Below are positions 50,554 through 60,300 of a stretch of DNA of 64,000 nt, in pieces. The notes under the pieces were generated by a model that saw nothing but the letters and a program-made list of their open reading frames with translations, did not search any database and was not told the origin of the DNA. Source of the stretch: Streptomyces griseus subsp. griseus. GTDB lineage: Bacteria > Actinomycetota > Actinomycetes > Streptomycetales > Streptomycetaceae. The stretch covers positions 2,914,001 through 2,978,000 of the forward strand of contig NZ_CP032543.1 in NCBI RefSeq assembly GCF_003610995.1, given 5' to 3'. The translations under genes were made by a program, and so were the position numbers. Each line of letters opens with the position of its first letter. Position 1 is the stretch's first letter.

Positions 50554-51384
50554 TCACCGGCGCACCATGCAGTACTCCTCGTGGGCGGTGGCCCGGGTCA
50601 GCAGTTCGCTGCTTCCGCTCGCGGCGGCGATCTCCTTCAGCAGGGTGAAGACGTCGTCCCCGGAGATGTCGCTGAGGAAGTGCTGTTTGATCAGCAGGGT
50701 CTGGATCTCCTGGTAGTTGCGGGCGTCGAGTACCCCGGCCAGGCCGAGCAGGGCGCTGCGGCCCCGTTCGTCCAGCGGCGGCCGGTCGGCGACGTTGCCG
50801 GCCGGGATCGCCGACTCCTCGGGGGTGCCGAAGGCGAGGACGTCGCTCAGGCTCTCCGCCGTGAAGTCGCAGATGACATGGACCCGGTCGTGGTCGGAGA
50901 AGGAGCCGACCGAGTGGGTCCTGCTGGCGTCGAGGAACCACAGCTCGCCCCGGCGCATCCGGAAGACGGTGGACTCCTCGGAGGCGAAGACGCTGTCGTC
51001 GGTCTGCAGCGGCAGATGGATGCGGAGCATGTCCGCCTTGAGCTCCAGGAAGTCCCGGTGCGGTACGTAGACGCTGCCGGGGGCGAGCCGCATGAACCGG
51101 GCGTACTTCAGGTACTCGGTGCGGAAGAGGCCGCTGACCAGCTCGCGGACGTAGGGCATGGCGTCGCCGTGCGGTGTGGGGACGGCCGACCCGTCGTAGT
51201 CGCCGAGCGAGGTCTCCTGGAGGCTGCCGGTCTGGTTCCACAGCATGGTGCTGCGGAGCATCCCGGTGGAGACGAAGTCCGCGTAGGAGTCGTTGTAGAC
51301 GAAGTCGCCGGAGGCGGCGAGGTCGGCCGCCAGACGCGTCTCGTCCAGTTCGATCGCGGCTATGCGGTGGGAGCGCATGGTCAC
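50554..51384 (-). CDS. Asp/Asn beta-hydroxylase-like 2-oxoglutarate/Fe(II) oxygenase
   Basis: A 276-residue non-heme iron oxygenase related to aspartyl/asparaginyl beta-hydroxylases and free-amino-acid hydroxylases such as proline hydroxylase. The iron ligands appear in [20 protein letters not shown] (His-x-Asp) and [20 protein letters not shown] with the distal His, the following Arg binding 2-oxoglutarate. A C-terminal extension of about 85 residues ([40 protein letters not shown]) is not part of the core domain. GTG 51384 overlaps the preceding gene's TGA. It probably hydroxylates an amino acid, free or PCP-bound. Confidence 0.82.
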   Translation of the reverse strand: MTMRSHRIAAIELDETRLAADLAASGDFVYNDSYADFVSTGMLRSTMLWNQTGSLQETSLGDYDGSAVPTPHGDAMPYVRELVSGLFRTEYLKYARFMRLAPGSVYVPHRDFLELKADMLRIHLPLQTDDSVFASEESTVFRMRRGELWFLDASRTHSVGSFSDHDRVHVICDFTAESLSDVLAFGTPEESAIPAGNVADRPPLDERGRSALLGLAGVLDARNYQEIQTLLIKQHFLSDISGDDVFTLLKEIAAASGSSELLTRATAHEEYCMVRR

Positions 51385-52220
51385 GCCGCCCGGACGGCCG
51401 TGGCGGCGGGGAGGCCGAGGGAGTCCGCGAAGTCGTTCAGGGCCCTGGCCCAGCTCGCGGAGTACTCGGTCGTCATCTCCGCGAAGGTCCGTGCCTCCTC
51501 CTCGGTGGTGACGATGGTCGTCATGCCCGTCTCCTCGTCGCTGACCTGGGCGGCGTGCATCGTCTCGGCCTTGATGTGCGAGTCGATCCAGGCCAGGTCG
51601 GCGGCGTCGGGGAAGAGCGGGGACCCGTCGGCCTGGAGCTTGCCGTAGACGCGGCGGAAGGCGACGGCGATGTCGAGGGCGATGGTCTCGACGACCCGCA
51701 GCTGGACGGCGGCGCCGAGCGGCTCCAGGGCGAAGCGCTCCATGTTCTCGATCAGGAGCCGTACGCCCTCGGGGAGCCGGGCGGCCTCCTCGCGGCCGGC
51801 GGCGTCAACGTGCCGCTCCACGGGGGCGATGACGGAGTCCTCCCACCACACGTAGTGGGCGCCGGAGGGGCCCTTGGGGGCCACGGCCCCGAAGACCGGG
51901 GCGAGGTTGTCCAGGTCGTCGCCGATGACCCGGAAGACCGTCTGGAAGGCGGCCAGGACGTCGAGGGACGGGTTCTCCTGGGCGTGGATGGCCCGGGCGG
52001 AGGCGCCGAGCCCGGAGAGGGTGGTGAACATGAACGCCTTGGTCATCGCCCGCCACTGGTGGGCCACGGCGAGCGGGCCGCGGAAGTCCTCGGTCTCGAA
52101 GCCCCTGGCGAAGGCGAAGAAGCGGTTGTCGGCGCGGCCGAGACCGGCCGCCTCGATTTCGCGGTCGACCAGCTCGTCGAGTGCGCTGCGGGCGTCGTCG
52201 GTCAGAACTGTTGCAGTCAC
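51381..52220 (-). CDS. Heme-oxygenase-like helical protein (candidate di-iron oxidase)
   Basis: A 279-residue all-helical protein. [40 protein letters not shown], and [20 protein letters not shown] carry Glu and His in the spacing of heme-oxygenase-like di-iron oxidases (HDO, TenA-like fold). I recall similar proteins under the name DUF6202, not verified. HDO enzymes carry out N-oxygenation, desaturation or C-C cleavage in many natural-product pathways. The GTG at 52220 lies 15 bp after the NRPS stop and its TGA overlaps the hydroxylase start, so it belongs to the assembly line's tailoring set. Exact reaction unknown; iron binding should be confirmed. Confidence 0.65.
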   Translation of the reverse strand: MTATVLTDDARSALDELVDREIEAAGLGRADNRFFAFARGFETEDFRGPLAVAHQWRAMTKAFMFTTLSGLGASARAIHAQENPSLDVLAAFQTVFRVIGDDLDNLAPVFGAVAPKGPSGAHYVWWEDSVIAPVERHVDAAGREEAARLPEGVRLLIENMERFALEPLGAAVQLRVVETIALDIAVAFRRVYGKLQADGSPLFPDAADLAWIDSHIKAETMHAAQVSDEETGMTTIVTTEEEARTFAEMTTEYSASWARALNDFADSLGLPAATAVRAA

Positions 52221-52235
52221 GAATACTCCAGGTTC

Positions 52236-55200
52236 CTAGATTTCGTCGAACGAGAGCAACTCGTCGAGGATGTCGCGGACGGCGCCCGCAAGTTCCGTGG
52301 AATTCTCTTCCGAGACGAGCGTGAAATGGTTACCGGGAATCTCACGGAAGGAAAGGTCGGAAACCCTTTCCCGCCATCCGTGGTCCTCTCCCCGCAGAAG
52401 TGCGGGGAAAGTGATGCGGTCGTCGGGGTACGGCTCGGCCGCGCGCAGCAGCCGGACCGGACCGGTGTAGGGCTTGGGGGCGTACCGCAGGAAGGCAGCG
52501 CGGTGGTGCTCCATCAGCTCGGCCAGGCCGGCGGCCTCCTCGGGGAGCGGCTGCGGCCCTTCGCCGCCGAGCAGGTCCATCGCGCCGAACGCGGCCCGGG
52601 CGGCCTCGGCGACGGACGCCTCCTCGATGGCCCCGGGCGGCAGCCAGCTGTCCAGGAGCACGGTGCCGACGACCTCCACGCCCCGGGCCTGCCACTGGCG
52701 GGCCATCTCCAGGGCGACGCAGCCGCCCACGGACCAGCCGACCAGGAGCAGCGGCCGGGCGGCGCGCACGGCGTCGGCGGCCTCGGTGTAGCGGGCCGCC
52801 ATGGCCTCTACCGTCAGGTCGGGGCCCTCGTCGCCCTCGGCGGCCTGGAGCCCGTACACGTCGTACTCCCCGGCCAGCTGCGACCCGACCGCCCGGAAGG
52901 GCAGGACCGAGCCACCGGCGCCGTGCACGAAGAGGACGAGGGGCCGGTTGCGGGGGCGGGCCAGCGGGACGAGGACGCCCTCCGCCCCGCCGCGCGCCGA
53001 GTCCAGGCGGGCGGCCAGCTCGCGCACGGAGGGTGCGGCGAAGACGTCGCCCACCGTGGGGCGCACGCCCAGGTGGCGGCCGCAGGCGGCGATCAGCTTG
53101 AAGACGAGGAGGGAGTGGCCGCCCAGGGCGAAGAAGCCCTCGTCCACGCCGAACGTCGCGACGCCCAGCACCTCCCGGAAGACGGCCGCGAGCCGCTCCT
53201 CCGTCTCCCCCTCCGGCGCCAGGACGCTCGCCTCGGAACCGTCGGGTCCGCTTCCGCTGTCCAGCCGGGCCAGCAGCGCCTTCTCGTCGACCTTGCCGTT
53301 GACGTTGTACGGGATGCTGTCGACGGCCACGTACGCCGCGGGCACCATGTGCGTCGGCAGCAGCCGCGCGGCGTGCGCCTTCAGCTCCCGCGGGTCGGGG
53401 CCCTCATCGGTGTCACCGGCCACGAAGGCGGCTATCCGGCCGTCGAAGGTACTGGGTGCGAGGGCGACGCAGGCCCGTACCCCGGGGTGGTCGCGGAGCA
53501 CCGCCTCGATCTCGGAGAGTTCGATGCGCAGGCCGCGGATCTTCACCTGCCGGTCGATGCGGCCGAGGTGTTCCAGGACGCCGTCCTCGCGCATCCGGCA
53601 CAGGTCCCCGGAGCGGTACATCCGTGCGCCGACCGGGCCGAACGGGTCGGGGAGGAAGCGTTCCGCGGTCAGCCCGGGCCGGTTGTGGTAGCCGTGGGCC
53701 AGGCCCACATCGCCGCCGATGTACATCTCGCCGGGGGTGCCGACGGGCAGCACCTCCAGCTCCGGGCCGAGGACGTAGACGCGGAAGTTGCCGCAGGGCC
53801 GGCCCAGCGGCAGGACGGGCACGCCGGGTTCGCGCGGGATGACGCCCTCGACGACGGTGCCCGCCTCCGTGGGGCCGCAGCAGTTGACGAAGTCGGCGTC
53901 GAAGCGGGCGTGGAAGGTGTCGCGCAGCCGGGGCTTGACCTCCTCGCCGCCGATGATCACGCGGCGCAGCGAGCGGCAGCTGCCGGCCGGGGCGGCGTCC
54001 AGGAACACGTCCATCATGGTCGGCACGAAGAAGAGGGTGGTGACCTGGTGCCGCTCGGTCAGCTCCACCAGGTACTCCGGGTCGCGCTGCCCGCCCGGGC
54101 GGGCGACGACGAGCCGCGCCCCGTGGTAGAGCGGCCAGAACAGCTCCCAGGTGGAGACGTCGAAGCCGAAGGACGTCTTGAGGATGTTCGCGTCACCGGG
54201 ACCGAAGGGGTAGGCCCGCTGGAGCCAGAAGATGTTGGCCAGGGCCCCGTCGACCGGGTAGGCCACGGCCTTGGGGCGGCCGGTGGAGCCGGAGGTGTAG
54301 AGCAGGAACGCCAGGGCGTTGGGCGGGGTGGTGACCGGGATGTCCGTGTCGGGAGCCTGCTCCCAGGGCCGTTCGGCGCCGGTAAGGTGCAGGGTGCGGT
54401 GGTCGCCGCGGGGCAGCCGCTCCTGCCCCCGTCCGTCGGTGAGGACGAGCCGGGGCCGGGTGTCCGCCAGCATGAACTCCATGCGCTCGGCGGGCAGGTC
54501 GGGGTCCATCGGGATGTACGCGGCTCCCGCCTTGGCGACCGCGTACAGGGCGATCACCAGGTCGAAGCTCCGGTCCATGCAGACGGCGACCTTGTCCCCG
54601 GGGCGTACGCCCAGCTCCCGCAGGTGGTGGGCGAGCCGGTTGGCCCGTGCGTTGGTCTGCGCGTAGGTGAGGCTGCCCTCCTGCCCGGTCAGGGCCACGG
54701 CGTCGGGGGTGCGGGCCGCCTGCTCCTCGAAGGGCTCCGCGAGGGTGCCGTACCGGATGCCCGGGTCCTCGTAGGTGTTGAGGCCGTGCAGGATCTCCCG
54801 GCGCCGGGCCTCCGTGAACAGGGGCACCTCGGCGACGGGGGCTTCGGGGTCGCCGATGAGGGTGTCCAGGAGTTCCAGATACGTCTCGGCGAACCGCTCG
54901 GCCGTCGAGGGGCGGAAGAGGTCGGCGGAGAATTCGAGCGAGCCGCGCAGCGAGTCGCCGAAGTCGGATATGGAGACCGTCAGATCGGTGCGGGCCGACC
55001 TGGTGTCCAGCGAGGTGAGGCTTCCGCCGTCGCCCTCGGTGCGGACCTCGACCCCTTCCTGCACCCCGAAGATGGTCTGGAAGACGGGGTTCACGCCGGG
55101 GACACGGGCGATGTCGAGTGCGGCGACGATCTGTTCGAAGGGGACGCTCTGGTGGTCCTGGGCCTCCAGCACGGTCCGCTGGGCCTGGCGGACCAGGTCG

Positions 55201-56222
55201 CGGAAGCCGATGGGGCCCGAGAGGTCGCCGCGGAGCGCGACGGGCTTGACGAAGCAGCCGACGATCTTCTCGGCGGTCTCGTCGTCCCGGCCGGCGAGGG
55301 GCGAGCCCACGACGACGTCGCGCTGGCCGCTGAGCCGGGAGAGGAACGCCTGGTAGGCGGCGAGCAGGACGACGAACAGGGAGGTGTTCTCCTCGGCGGC
55401 GAACCGGTGCACCCGGGCGGCCGGTCCGGGTCCGGCGGTGAAGCTCACCATGGCCCCGTCGCGGGTCTCGGTGGCGGGCCGGGGGAAGTCCTTGGGCAGG
55501 TCCAGCACGGGGAGTTCGCCGCCGAGCCGCTGCTTCCAGTAGGCGAGCTCCCGCTCGTGGCGGCCCTCGTCGCGCTCCTCGGCCCGGGCGGCGGCGTAGT
55601 CGAGGTAGCGCACCTGGGGGGCCGGCGGCAGCGGGGCGCCGGAGAGCAGCTGGGCCAGCTCGCCCATGACCTGGCCGATCGACCAGTGGTCGATGATCAC
55701 ATGGTGGAAGCCCAGGGCCAGGGCGGACCGGCCGCCCGGCAGCATCAGGGCCAGGACCCGGAAGAGCGGCGCCCGGTCGGTGGGCAGGGGGCGGGCGGCG
55801 GCCTCGGCCACGACGGCCTCGGCCCGGGCCTCGGCCTGCTCGGCGTCCAGGTCGGTCAGGTCGTACCAGGTGATGGGCGGCGCCACGGGGCCGCCGTCCT
55901 CCTGGACCGGCCGGCCGTCCTCCTCGACGATGCGCAGCCTCAGGGCGTCGTGGCGCTCGGTGAGCGTGACGACGGCCGCGGTCAGCCGCTCCCGGTCGAG
56001 GGGCCGGGTGAAGGTGACGACGTCGAAGAGATTGTATTCGGCGCTGTCGGGAAATCGTTCGGTGAAATACCAGATGCGGGCCTGCGCGGGGAGCAGGGGG
56101 ACACGCGCACCGGGAGCCGTCCGCGGAATCTCAACGGTAACCTTTTTCGTCTTGCGACTGCGGAGTCTTTCGAGAAGCTGCGCTTGGTTGTCATTGAGCT
56201 GACCCACGTGTTCACACCCCAC
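52236..56222 (-). CDS. NRPS module C-A-PCP-TE
   Basis: A 1328-residue single-module NRPS. Condensation domain about 40-470 with FHHVIIDHWS (the HHxxxD motif at about 173). Adenylation domain about 490-995 with LLYTSGSTGRPKAVAYP, FGFDVSTWELFWPLYHG, NCCGPTEAGTVV, YRSGDLCRMREDG and NGKVDEKALL. PCP with FFALGGHSLLVFKL, Ser1037. Thioesterase about 1095-1328 with the nucleophile motif GWSVGG (Ser1164), LLDSW and GNHFTL. A-domain code read by eye is D-V-W-T-I-G-C-T-V-K, not a close match to any code I remember. It must be the last step, releasing the chain. Start at GTG 56222; GTG 56207 is equally plausible. Confidence 0.93.
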   Translation of the reverse strand: MGCEHVGQLNDNQAQLLERLRSRKTKKVTVEIPRTAPGARVPLLPAQARIWYFTERFPDSAEYNLFDVVTFTRPLDRERLTAAVVTLTERHDALRLRIVEEDGRPVQEDGGPVAPPITWYDLTDLDAEQAEARAEAVVAEAAARPLPTDRAPLFRVLALMLPGGRSALALGFHHVIIDHWSIGQVMGELAQLLSGAPLPPAPQVRYLDYAAARAEERDEGRHERELAYWKQRLGGELPVLDLPKDFPRPATETRDGAMVSFTAGPGPAARVHRFAAEENTSLFVVLLAAYQAFLSRLSGQRDVVVGSPLAGRDDETAEKIVGCFVKPVALRGDLSGPIGFRDLVRQAQRTVLEAQDHQSVPFEQIVAALDIARVPGVNPVFQTIFGVQEGVEVRTEGDGGSLTSLDTRSARTDLTVSISDFGDSLRGSLEFSADLFRPSTAERFAETYLELLDTLIGDPEAPVAEVPLFTEARRREILHGLNTYEDPGIRYGTLAEPFEEQAARTPDAVALTGQEGSLTYAQTNARANRLAHHLRELGVRPGDKVAVCMDRSFDLVIALYAVAKAGAAYIPMDPDLPAERMEFMLADTRPRLVLTDGRGQERLPRGDHRTLHLTGAERPWEQAPDTDIPVTTPPNALAFLLYTSGSTGRPKAVAYPVDGALANIFWLQRAYPFGPGDANILKTSFGFDVSTWELFWPLYHGARLVVARPGGQRDPEYLVELTERHQVTTLFFVPTMMDVFLDAAPAGSCRSLRRVIIGGEEVKPRLRDTFHARFDADFVNCCGPTEAGTVVEGVIPREPGVPVLPLGRPCGNFRVYVLGPELEVLPVGTPGEMYIGGDVGLAHGYHNRPGLTAERFLPDPFGPVGARMYRSGDLCRMREDGVLEHLGRIDRQVKIRGLRIELSEIEAVLRDHPGVRACVALAPSTFDGRIAAFVAGDTDEGPDPRELKAHAARLLPTHMVPAAYVAVDSIPYNVNGKVDEKALLARLDSGSGPDGSEASVLAPEGETEERLAAVFREVLGVATFGVDEGFFALGGHSLLVFKLIAACGRHLGVRPTVGDVFAAPSVRELAARLDSARGGAEGVLVPLARPRNRPLVLFVHGAGGSVLPFRAVGSQLAGEYDVYGLQAAEGDEGPDLTVEAMAARYTEAADAVRAARPLLLVGWSVGGCVALEMARQWQARGVEVVGTVLLDSWLPPGAIEEASVAEAARAAFGAMDLLGGEGPQPLPEEAAGLAELMEHHRAAFLRYAPKPYTGPVRLLRAAEPYPDDRITFPALLRGEDHGWRERVSDLSFREIPGNHFTLVSEENSTELAGAVRDILDELLSFDEI

Positions 56223-56280
56223 ACAGGAACGGAATTTCGCTTCTTTCAGGCAAGCAAGAAGTTATCCGATCCCCGATGAA

Positions 56281-56307
56281 TTCGACTGGGCCAAGTTCTC
56301 AGTCGAA
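56281..56307. terminator. Inverted repeat between toroid gene and NRPS
   Basis: TTCGACTG / CAGTCGAA with an 11-nt loop, in the 108-bp gap between two minus-strand genes. It may end the NRPS-uvrA-toroid transcript in part, or be an operator for the NRPS promoter. Confidence 0.55.
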
Positions 56308-56330
56308 CAAAAGGGGGTTGCGCGGTCCGG

Positions 56331-57302
56331 TCAGTGGTGTTTGACGGGTACGTCGCCGGGGCGGAAGGCCAGCCGTGGGCCCTCCCCGGCCCAGTTGCCG
56401 CCCTCAAGACGCCGCAGACTCACCATCAGGTCCAGTGTCAGCCACCGCCCGAGCTCCGGGTGGGCCGGGTGGCTCCACAGTCCGGCCGGCCCGCGCAGCC
56501 CCTCCAGGAACTCCACCAGGTCCGCCACGCGCGCGTCATGGACGGAGATCCCGGTGCGGGAGACCAGGTCGAGGACGAAGGCGAGGTCGAAGCGGGAGTG
56601 CAGGGAGATGAAGCCGGTGGCGCGTTCGCGGCCGTGCAGCCGGGCGATCTCGGTGCCCACCGCCCACTCGTCACGCGTCTCGCGCCGCAGCAGCAGGTCG
56701 GCGGCGCGCCGGGCGGGTTCGGACCCGGCGCGGCCGGGGTGTCCGGCCAGGGCCGCGAGGGCGGCCTCGGTGTTGGCCCGGCAGCCGGGCGAGCCGGGCA
56801 GTCTGCGGTAGCCGGGGACGCTGCCGGGCTGCCCGGCCACCAGGCCGGTGGGCCAGGAGCCGTCGTCGTTCCGGCGCTCCAGCAGCCACGCGTAGGCGCG
56901 TTCGGCCCGGGGGTCGGTGGCCGCGCCGACGGCGGCGATGCCGCGCAGGGGCAGGGAGGCCTGGAGCGGGATCATCGTGTAGCGCTCGTCGGTGCGGAAC
57001 GCGTCGAGCGGGAAGGAGCCGTCCGGGGCCTGCCGGTCGAAGACCCGCTCCACCAGGGCCGCCACCCGGGGGTGCCGCCGGTCCACACCCAGGTGGCCGA
57101 GGCGGCAGAGCAGCAGGCTCAGCTCCTGGAGGGGTTCCGGTGCGGCCGCGAGCAGGGCACGCACCTGCGGGTCGTCGGCGCGGCGGGCCGCCAGGTCGGC
57201 CCGTTCGGGGTCGTCGGCCGGGACGTCCAGCAGCTCGGCCAGGACGCGGTGGCGCAGCGCGGGCGACCGGTCGCAGAGCAGCAGCCAGGCGGAACCGGTC
57301 AT
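56331..57302 (-). CDS. Alpha/alpha-toroid protein (squalene-cyclase/prenyltransferase-repeat-like)
   Basis: A 323-residue protein with repeats like those of terpene-cyclase toroids: [33 protein letters not shown] and [20 protein letters not shown]. There is no DxDD acid motif, so it is unlikely to cyclise a terpene. It has no membrane segment. Its ATG at 57302 overlaps the TGA of the fused UvrA gene by 4 bp, so it is translated with it and the two proteins are likely partners. Repeat proteins of this kind bind hydrophobic ligands or peptides; whether it binds the cluster product or a DNA adduct is unknown. Similar proteins are annotated across Streptomyces without a proven function. Confidence 0.75.
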   Translation of the reverse strand: MTGSAWLLLCDRSPALRHRVLAELLDVPADDPERADLAARRADDPQVRALLAAAPEPLQELSLLLCRLGHLGVDRRHPRVAALVERVFDRQAPDGSFPLDAFRTDERYTMIPLQASLPLRGIAAVGAATDPRAERAYAWLLERRNDDGSWPTGLVAGQPGSVPGYRRLPGSPGCRANTEAALAALAGHPGRAGSEPARRAADLLLRRETRDEWAVGTEIARLHGRERATGFISLHSRFDLAFVLDLVSRTGISVHDARVADLVEFLEGLRGPAGLWSHPAHPELGRWLTLDLMVSLRRLEGGNWAGEGPRLAFRPGDVPVKHH

Positions 57303-60300
57303 GACAGCACCTCACGCAGGTACGGGGCGGTGGCCGTGTCGGCGGCGGCCAGGTGCTCGGGGGTGCCCTCGGCGACGATCCGCCCGCCGTCGGGGCCGCC
57401 GCCGGGGCCCAGTTCGATCAGATGGTCGCAGCAGGCCAGCAGCGGGATGTCGTGGTCGACGACGAGCACACTGTGGCCCAGGGCCACCAGCCCTTCGAGC
57501 GCCCGCACGAGGGCTTCCACGTCCCGGGCGTGCAGGCCGGTGGTGGGCTCGTCCAGGATGTAGAGCGCGGGCCGGGCCGGCGGCTTGGCGATCTCCTTCA
57601 CCAGCTTGAGCCGTTGGCGCTCGCCGCCGGAGAGCGAGCCGGGCCCCTGGCCGAGAGCCAGGTAGCCGAGGCCCAGCCGGACGGCGGCGCGCAGCGGGGC
57701 GGCCACCGCCTCGTGGTCCTCCCAGAGTTCCAGGACCTCTTCGACGGTCAGCCGCTCCAGCTCGGGCAGGGTGTGGCCGCGCACGGCGAGTTCGCGGGCC
57801 TCCGCGCCGTAACCGGTCGCCTCGCAGGCGTCGCAGGGCCGCTGCACCGAGGGCATGAACCCCATGTCCTCGGTCACCGTGCCCTTGCCCTTGCAGCCGT
57901 CGCAGCGCGGCTGGAGATCGGCCGCCGCCACCGCCCGCTCCCGGGCCGGAGCGGAGTCGAGGTAGGCGTCCCGCAGTGGGCCCAGCACCTTGAGGAAGGC
58001 GCCCGGAGAGGTGATGCCGACGCTGCTCTGGTCCGCGTTGCGGACCTGCTGGGGGGCGCCGTCGATCCGCTCGTGGTCGCCGGGGGCGACGGGGGTGGCG
58101 GCGGCCGACGTGGTGAGCTTCTTCGGGGCGAGGGCGCGGGCCAGCACATCGATGGCCAGGCTGGACTTGCCCGATCCGGAGACCCCGCAGATGCCGGTCA
58201 GGACGCCGAGCGGGATACGTACGTCCTGGCCTTCGAGGTTGTTCTCGGTGGGCTTGCGGACCGTCATCCAGCCGGTGGGCCGGGCGCGGGCGGCGGTGGC
58301 GCGCCCGGGCAGCGGCGGGGCGAGCAGGGCCCGCGCCGCCGGCACCGCGCGGACCTGGGCGGCGGTGCCGGAGGCGAGGACCGTGCCGCCGTGGCGTCCG
58401 GCGGCGGGGCCCATCACGATGCGGTGGTCGGCGTGGTCGGCGAGCCGCAGGTCGTGGTCGACGAGGATCACGGTGTTCCCGTGGTCGCGCAGCTCGTCCA
58501 GGACCTGGCCGAGCACGTCCACCTCCCGGGGGTGCAGACCGCGCGACGGCTCGTCCAGCAGGACGGTCATACCGGTGAGCTCCGCACCGAGCAGGGCGGT
58601 CAGCCGGACCCGCTGGAGCTCTCCGGCGGAGAGGGTGTTGGCCGTCCGGTCGAGGTGGAGGTGGCCGAGTCCGACCCGGCCGAGGAAGCCGAGCCGACGC
58701 AGGGCCACGGCGTGCGACCGGACCGCCCAGCCGGGCGCGTCGGGGGGCAGCCGGAGCGCGGCGAGGGCGTCGCGCACCCGGTCGACCGGGGCACGGTGCA
58801 GTTCGTGGCGGTTGAGGCCCGCCACCTTCTGGTCCAGGAACTCCGGGCGCAGCCGCCCGCCGCCGCACCCGGGGCAGGGCACCCGGTCGGTGTAGAGGCC
58901 GCCGACGTCCCAGCCCTCCATGATGCGGAAGACCCCGCGCCACAGGACCGTCGCCGAGGGCGTGACCCGGGACTCGGGCGAGAGGGTGACGTCCTCCTGC
59001 CCGAAGAGGAAGGCCTCCTGGGCGGGGGCGCTCATCTCCTGCCAGGGGGTGCGGGCGGGGTCGAAGCCGTACCGCTCGCCGAGGGCCAGCAACGCCCAGT
59101 AGCCGCCGTTGGCGGGCTTGGAGAGGTAGGAGCGGGGATAGAACCCCGGTGAGTACAGGGCGCCGTCGCAGATCGGGCGGTCGGGCCGGTGGATCAGCCG
59201 CTCCACCACGGGTACGGCCACCGAGCCCATGCCGTGGCAGCGCAGGCAGGCCGCCTCGTACCGTACGGGCGAGAAGTCGGCCGGGTCGGCGGGGGGGCCG
59301 GTCCGGCCGCAGCCGGTACAGGCCCAGGCGCTGCCCGGGAGATGGCCCGAACGGCGTTGCTCGCCACCGCAGTCGGGGCAGGTGCGGGCCCCCGCGTAGG
59401 CCAGGAGGACGCCGAGGTGCGGGCTGAGGTCGGTGGTGGAGCCGGCGGTGGCGCGCGGGCCGGGGGGACGGCCGTCGCCGCCGATGGCCAGGGTGGGGCC
59501 GAGGCCGGTGACGGCGCCCACCGCCGCCTCCGGGCCCTCGCGCACCGACTGGCGCTCGTACAGCGAGAGGGACTCCAGCAGCCGCCGGGTCGCCTCGGCC
59601 TCCAGGACGTCGCGGACCAGGGAGGACTTGCCGGAGCCGGAGACGCCGACCACGGACGTCATGGCGCCCTTGGGGATGCTGACCGACACATCCCGCAGAT
59701 TGTTGGCCCGGGCCCCGCGGATCTCCACCGACGTACGGGGAGCGCGCGGCGGGCGGGAGGGCCCGGCCGGGGCGGCGGGCGGCTCGGCCGGCGGGGCGGG
59801 GGGACCGGCGTACTCCAGCCGGCCGCCCTCGGGCCCGCTGCCGGGGCCGATCCGGACCGTCCAGTCGGCCATCGCCGCGATGTCCTGGTTGTGTTCGACG
59901 ACCACCACCGTGCAGCCGCGCCCGGTCAGGGTCCGCAGCAGCGCCGCGAGCCGGGGCACATCGGCCGGGTGCAGTCCGGTGGTGGGCTCGTCCAGACAGA
60001 CCAGCTGGGCGGGCTTGCCCGCGGCGATCTGCTTGGCGAGCTTGACGCGCTGGGCCTCGCCCCCGGAGAGGGTCGGGGAGGGCTGGCCGAGCTTCAGGTA
60101 CTCCAGCCCGACGTCGCGCAGGGCGTGCAGGATACGGCGGGCGCGGGCGTCGTGGGTGAAGAGCGGGAGCGCCTCGGCGACGCTGAGGTCGAAGACCTCG
60201 TCAATGGCGTAGCTCTCCCCGTCGGCGAGGAGGGCCCGGACGGCCAGGGCCTCGGCGGCGAAGCGGCGCCCGCCGCACGCCTCGCACTGCACCCATTCCG

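Noticed and set aside
51174..56279. A 1701-codon open frame on the plus strand opposite the C-A-PCP-TE NRPS
   Set aside because: It is the mirror of a gene with clear NRPS motifs; high GC at third positions keeps the opposite frame open.
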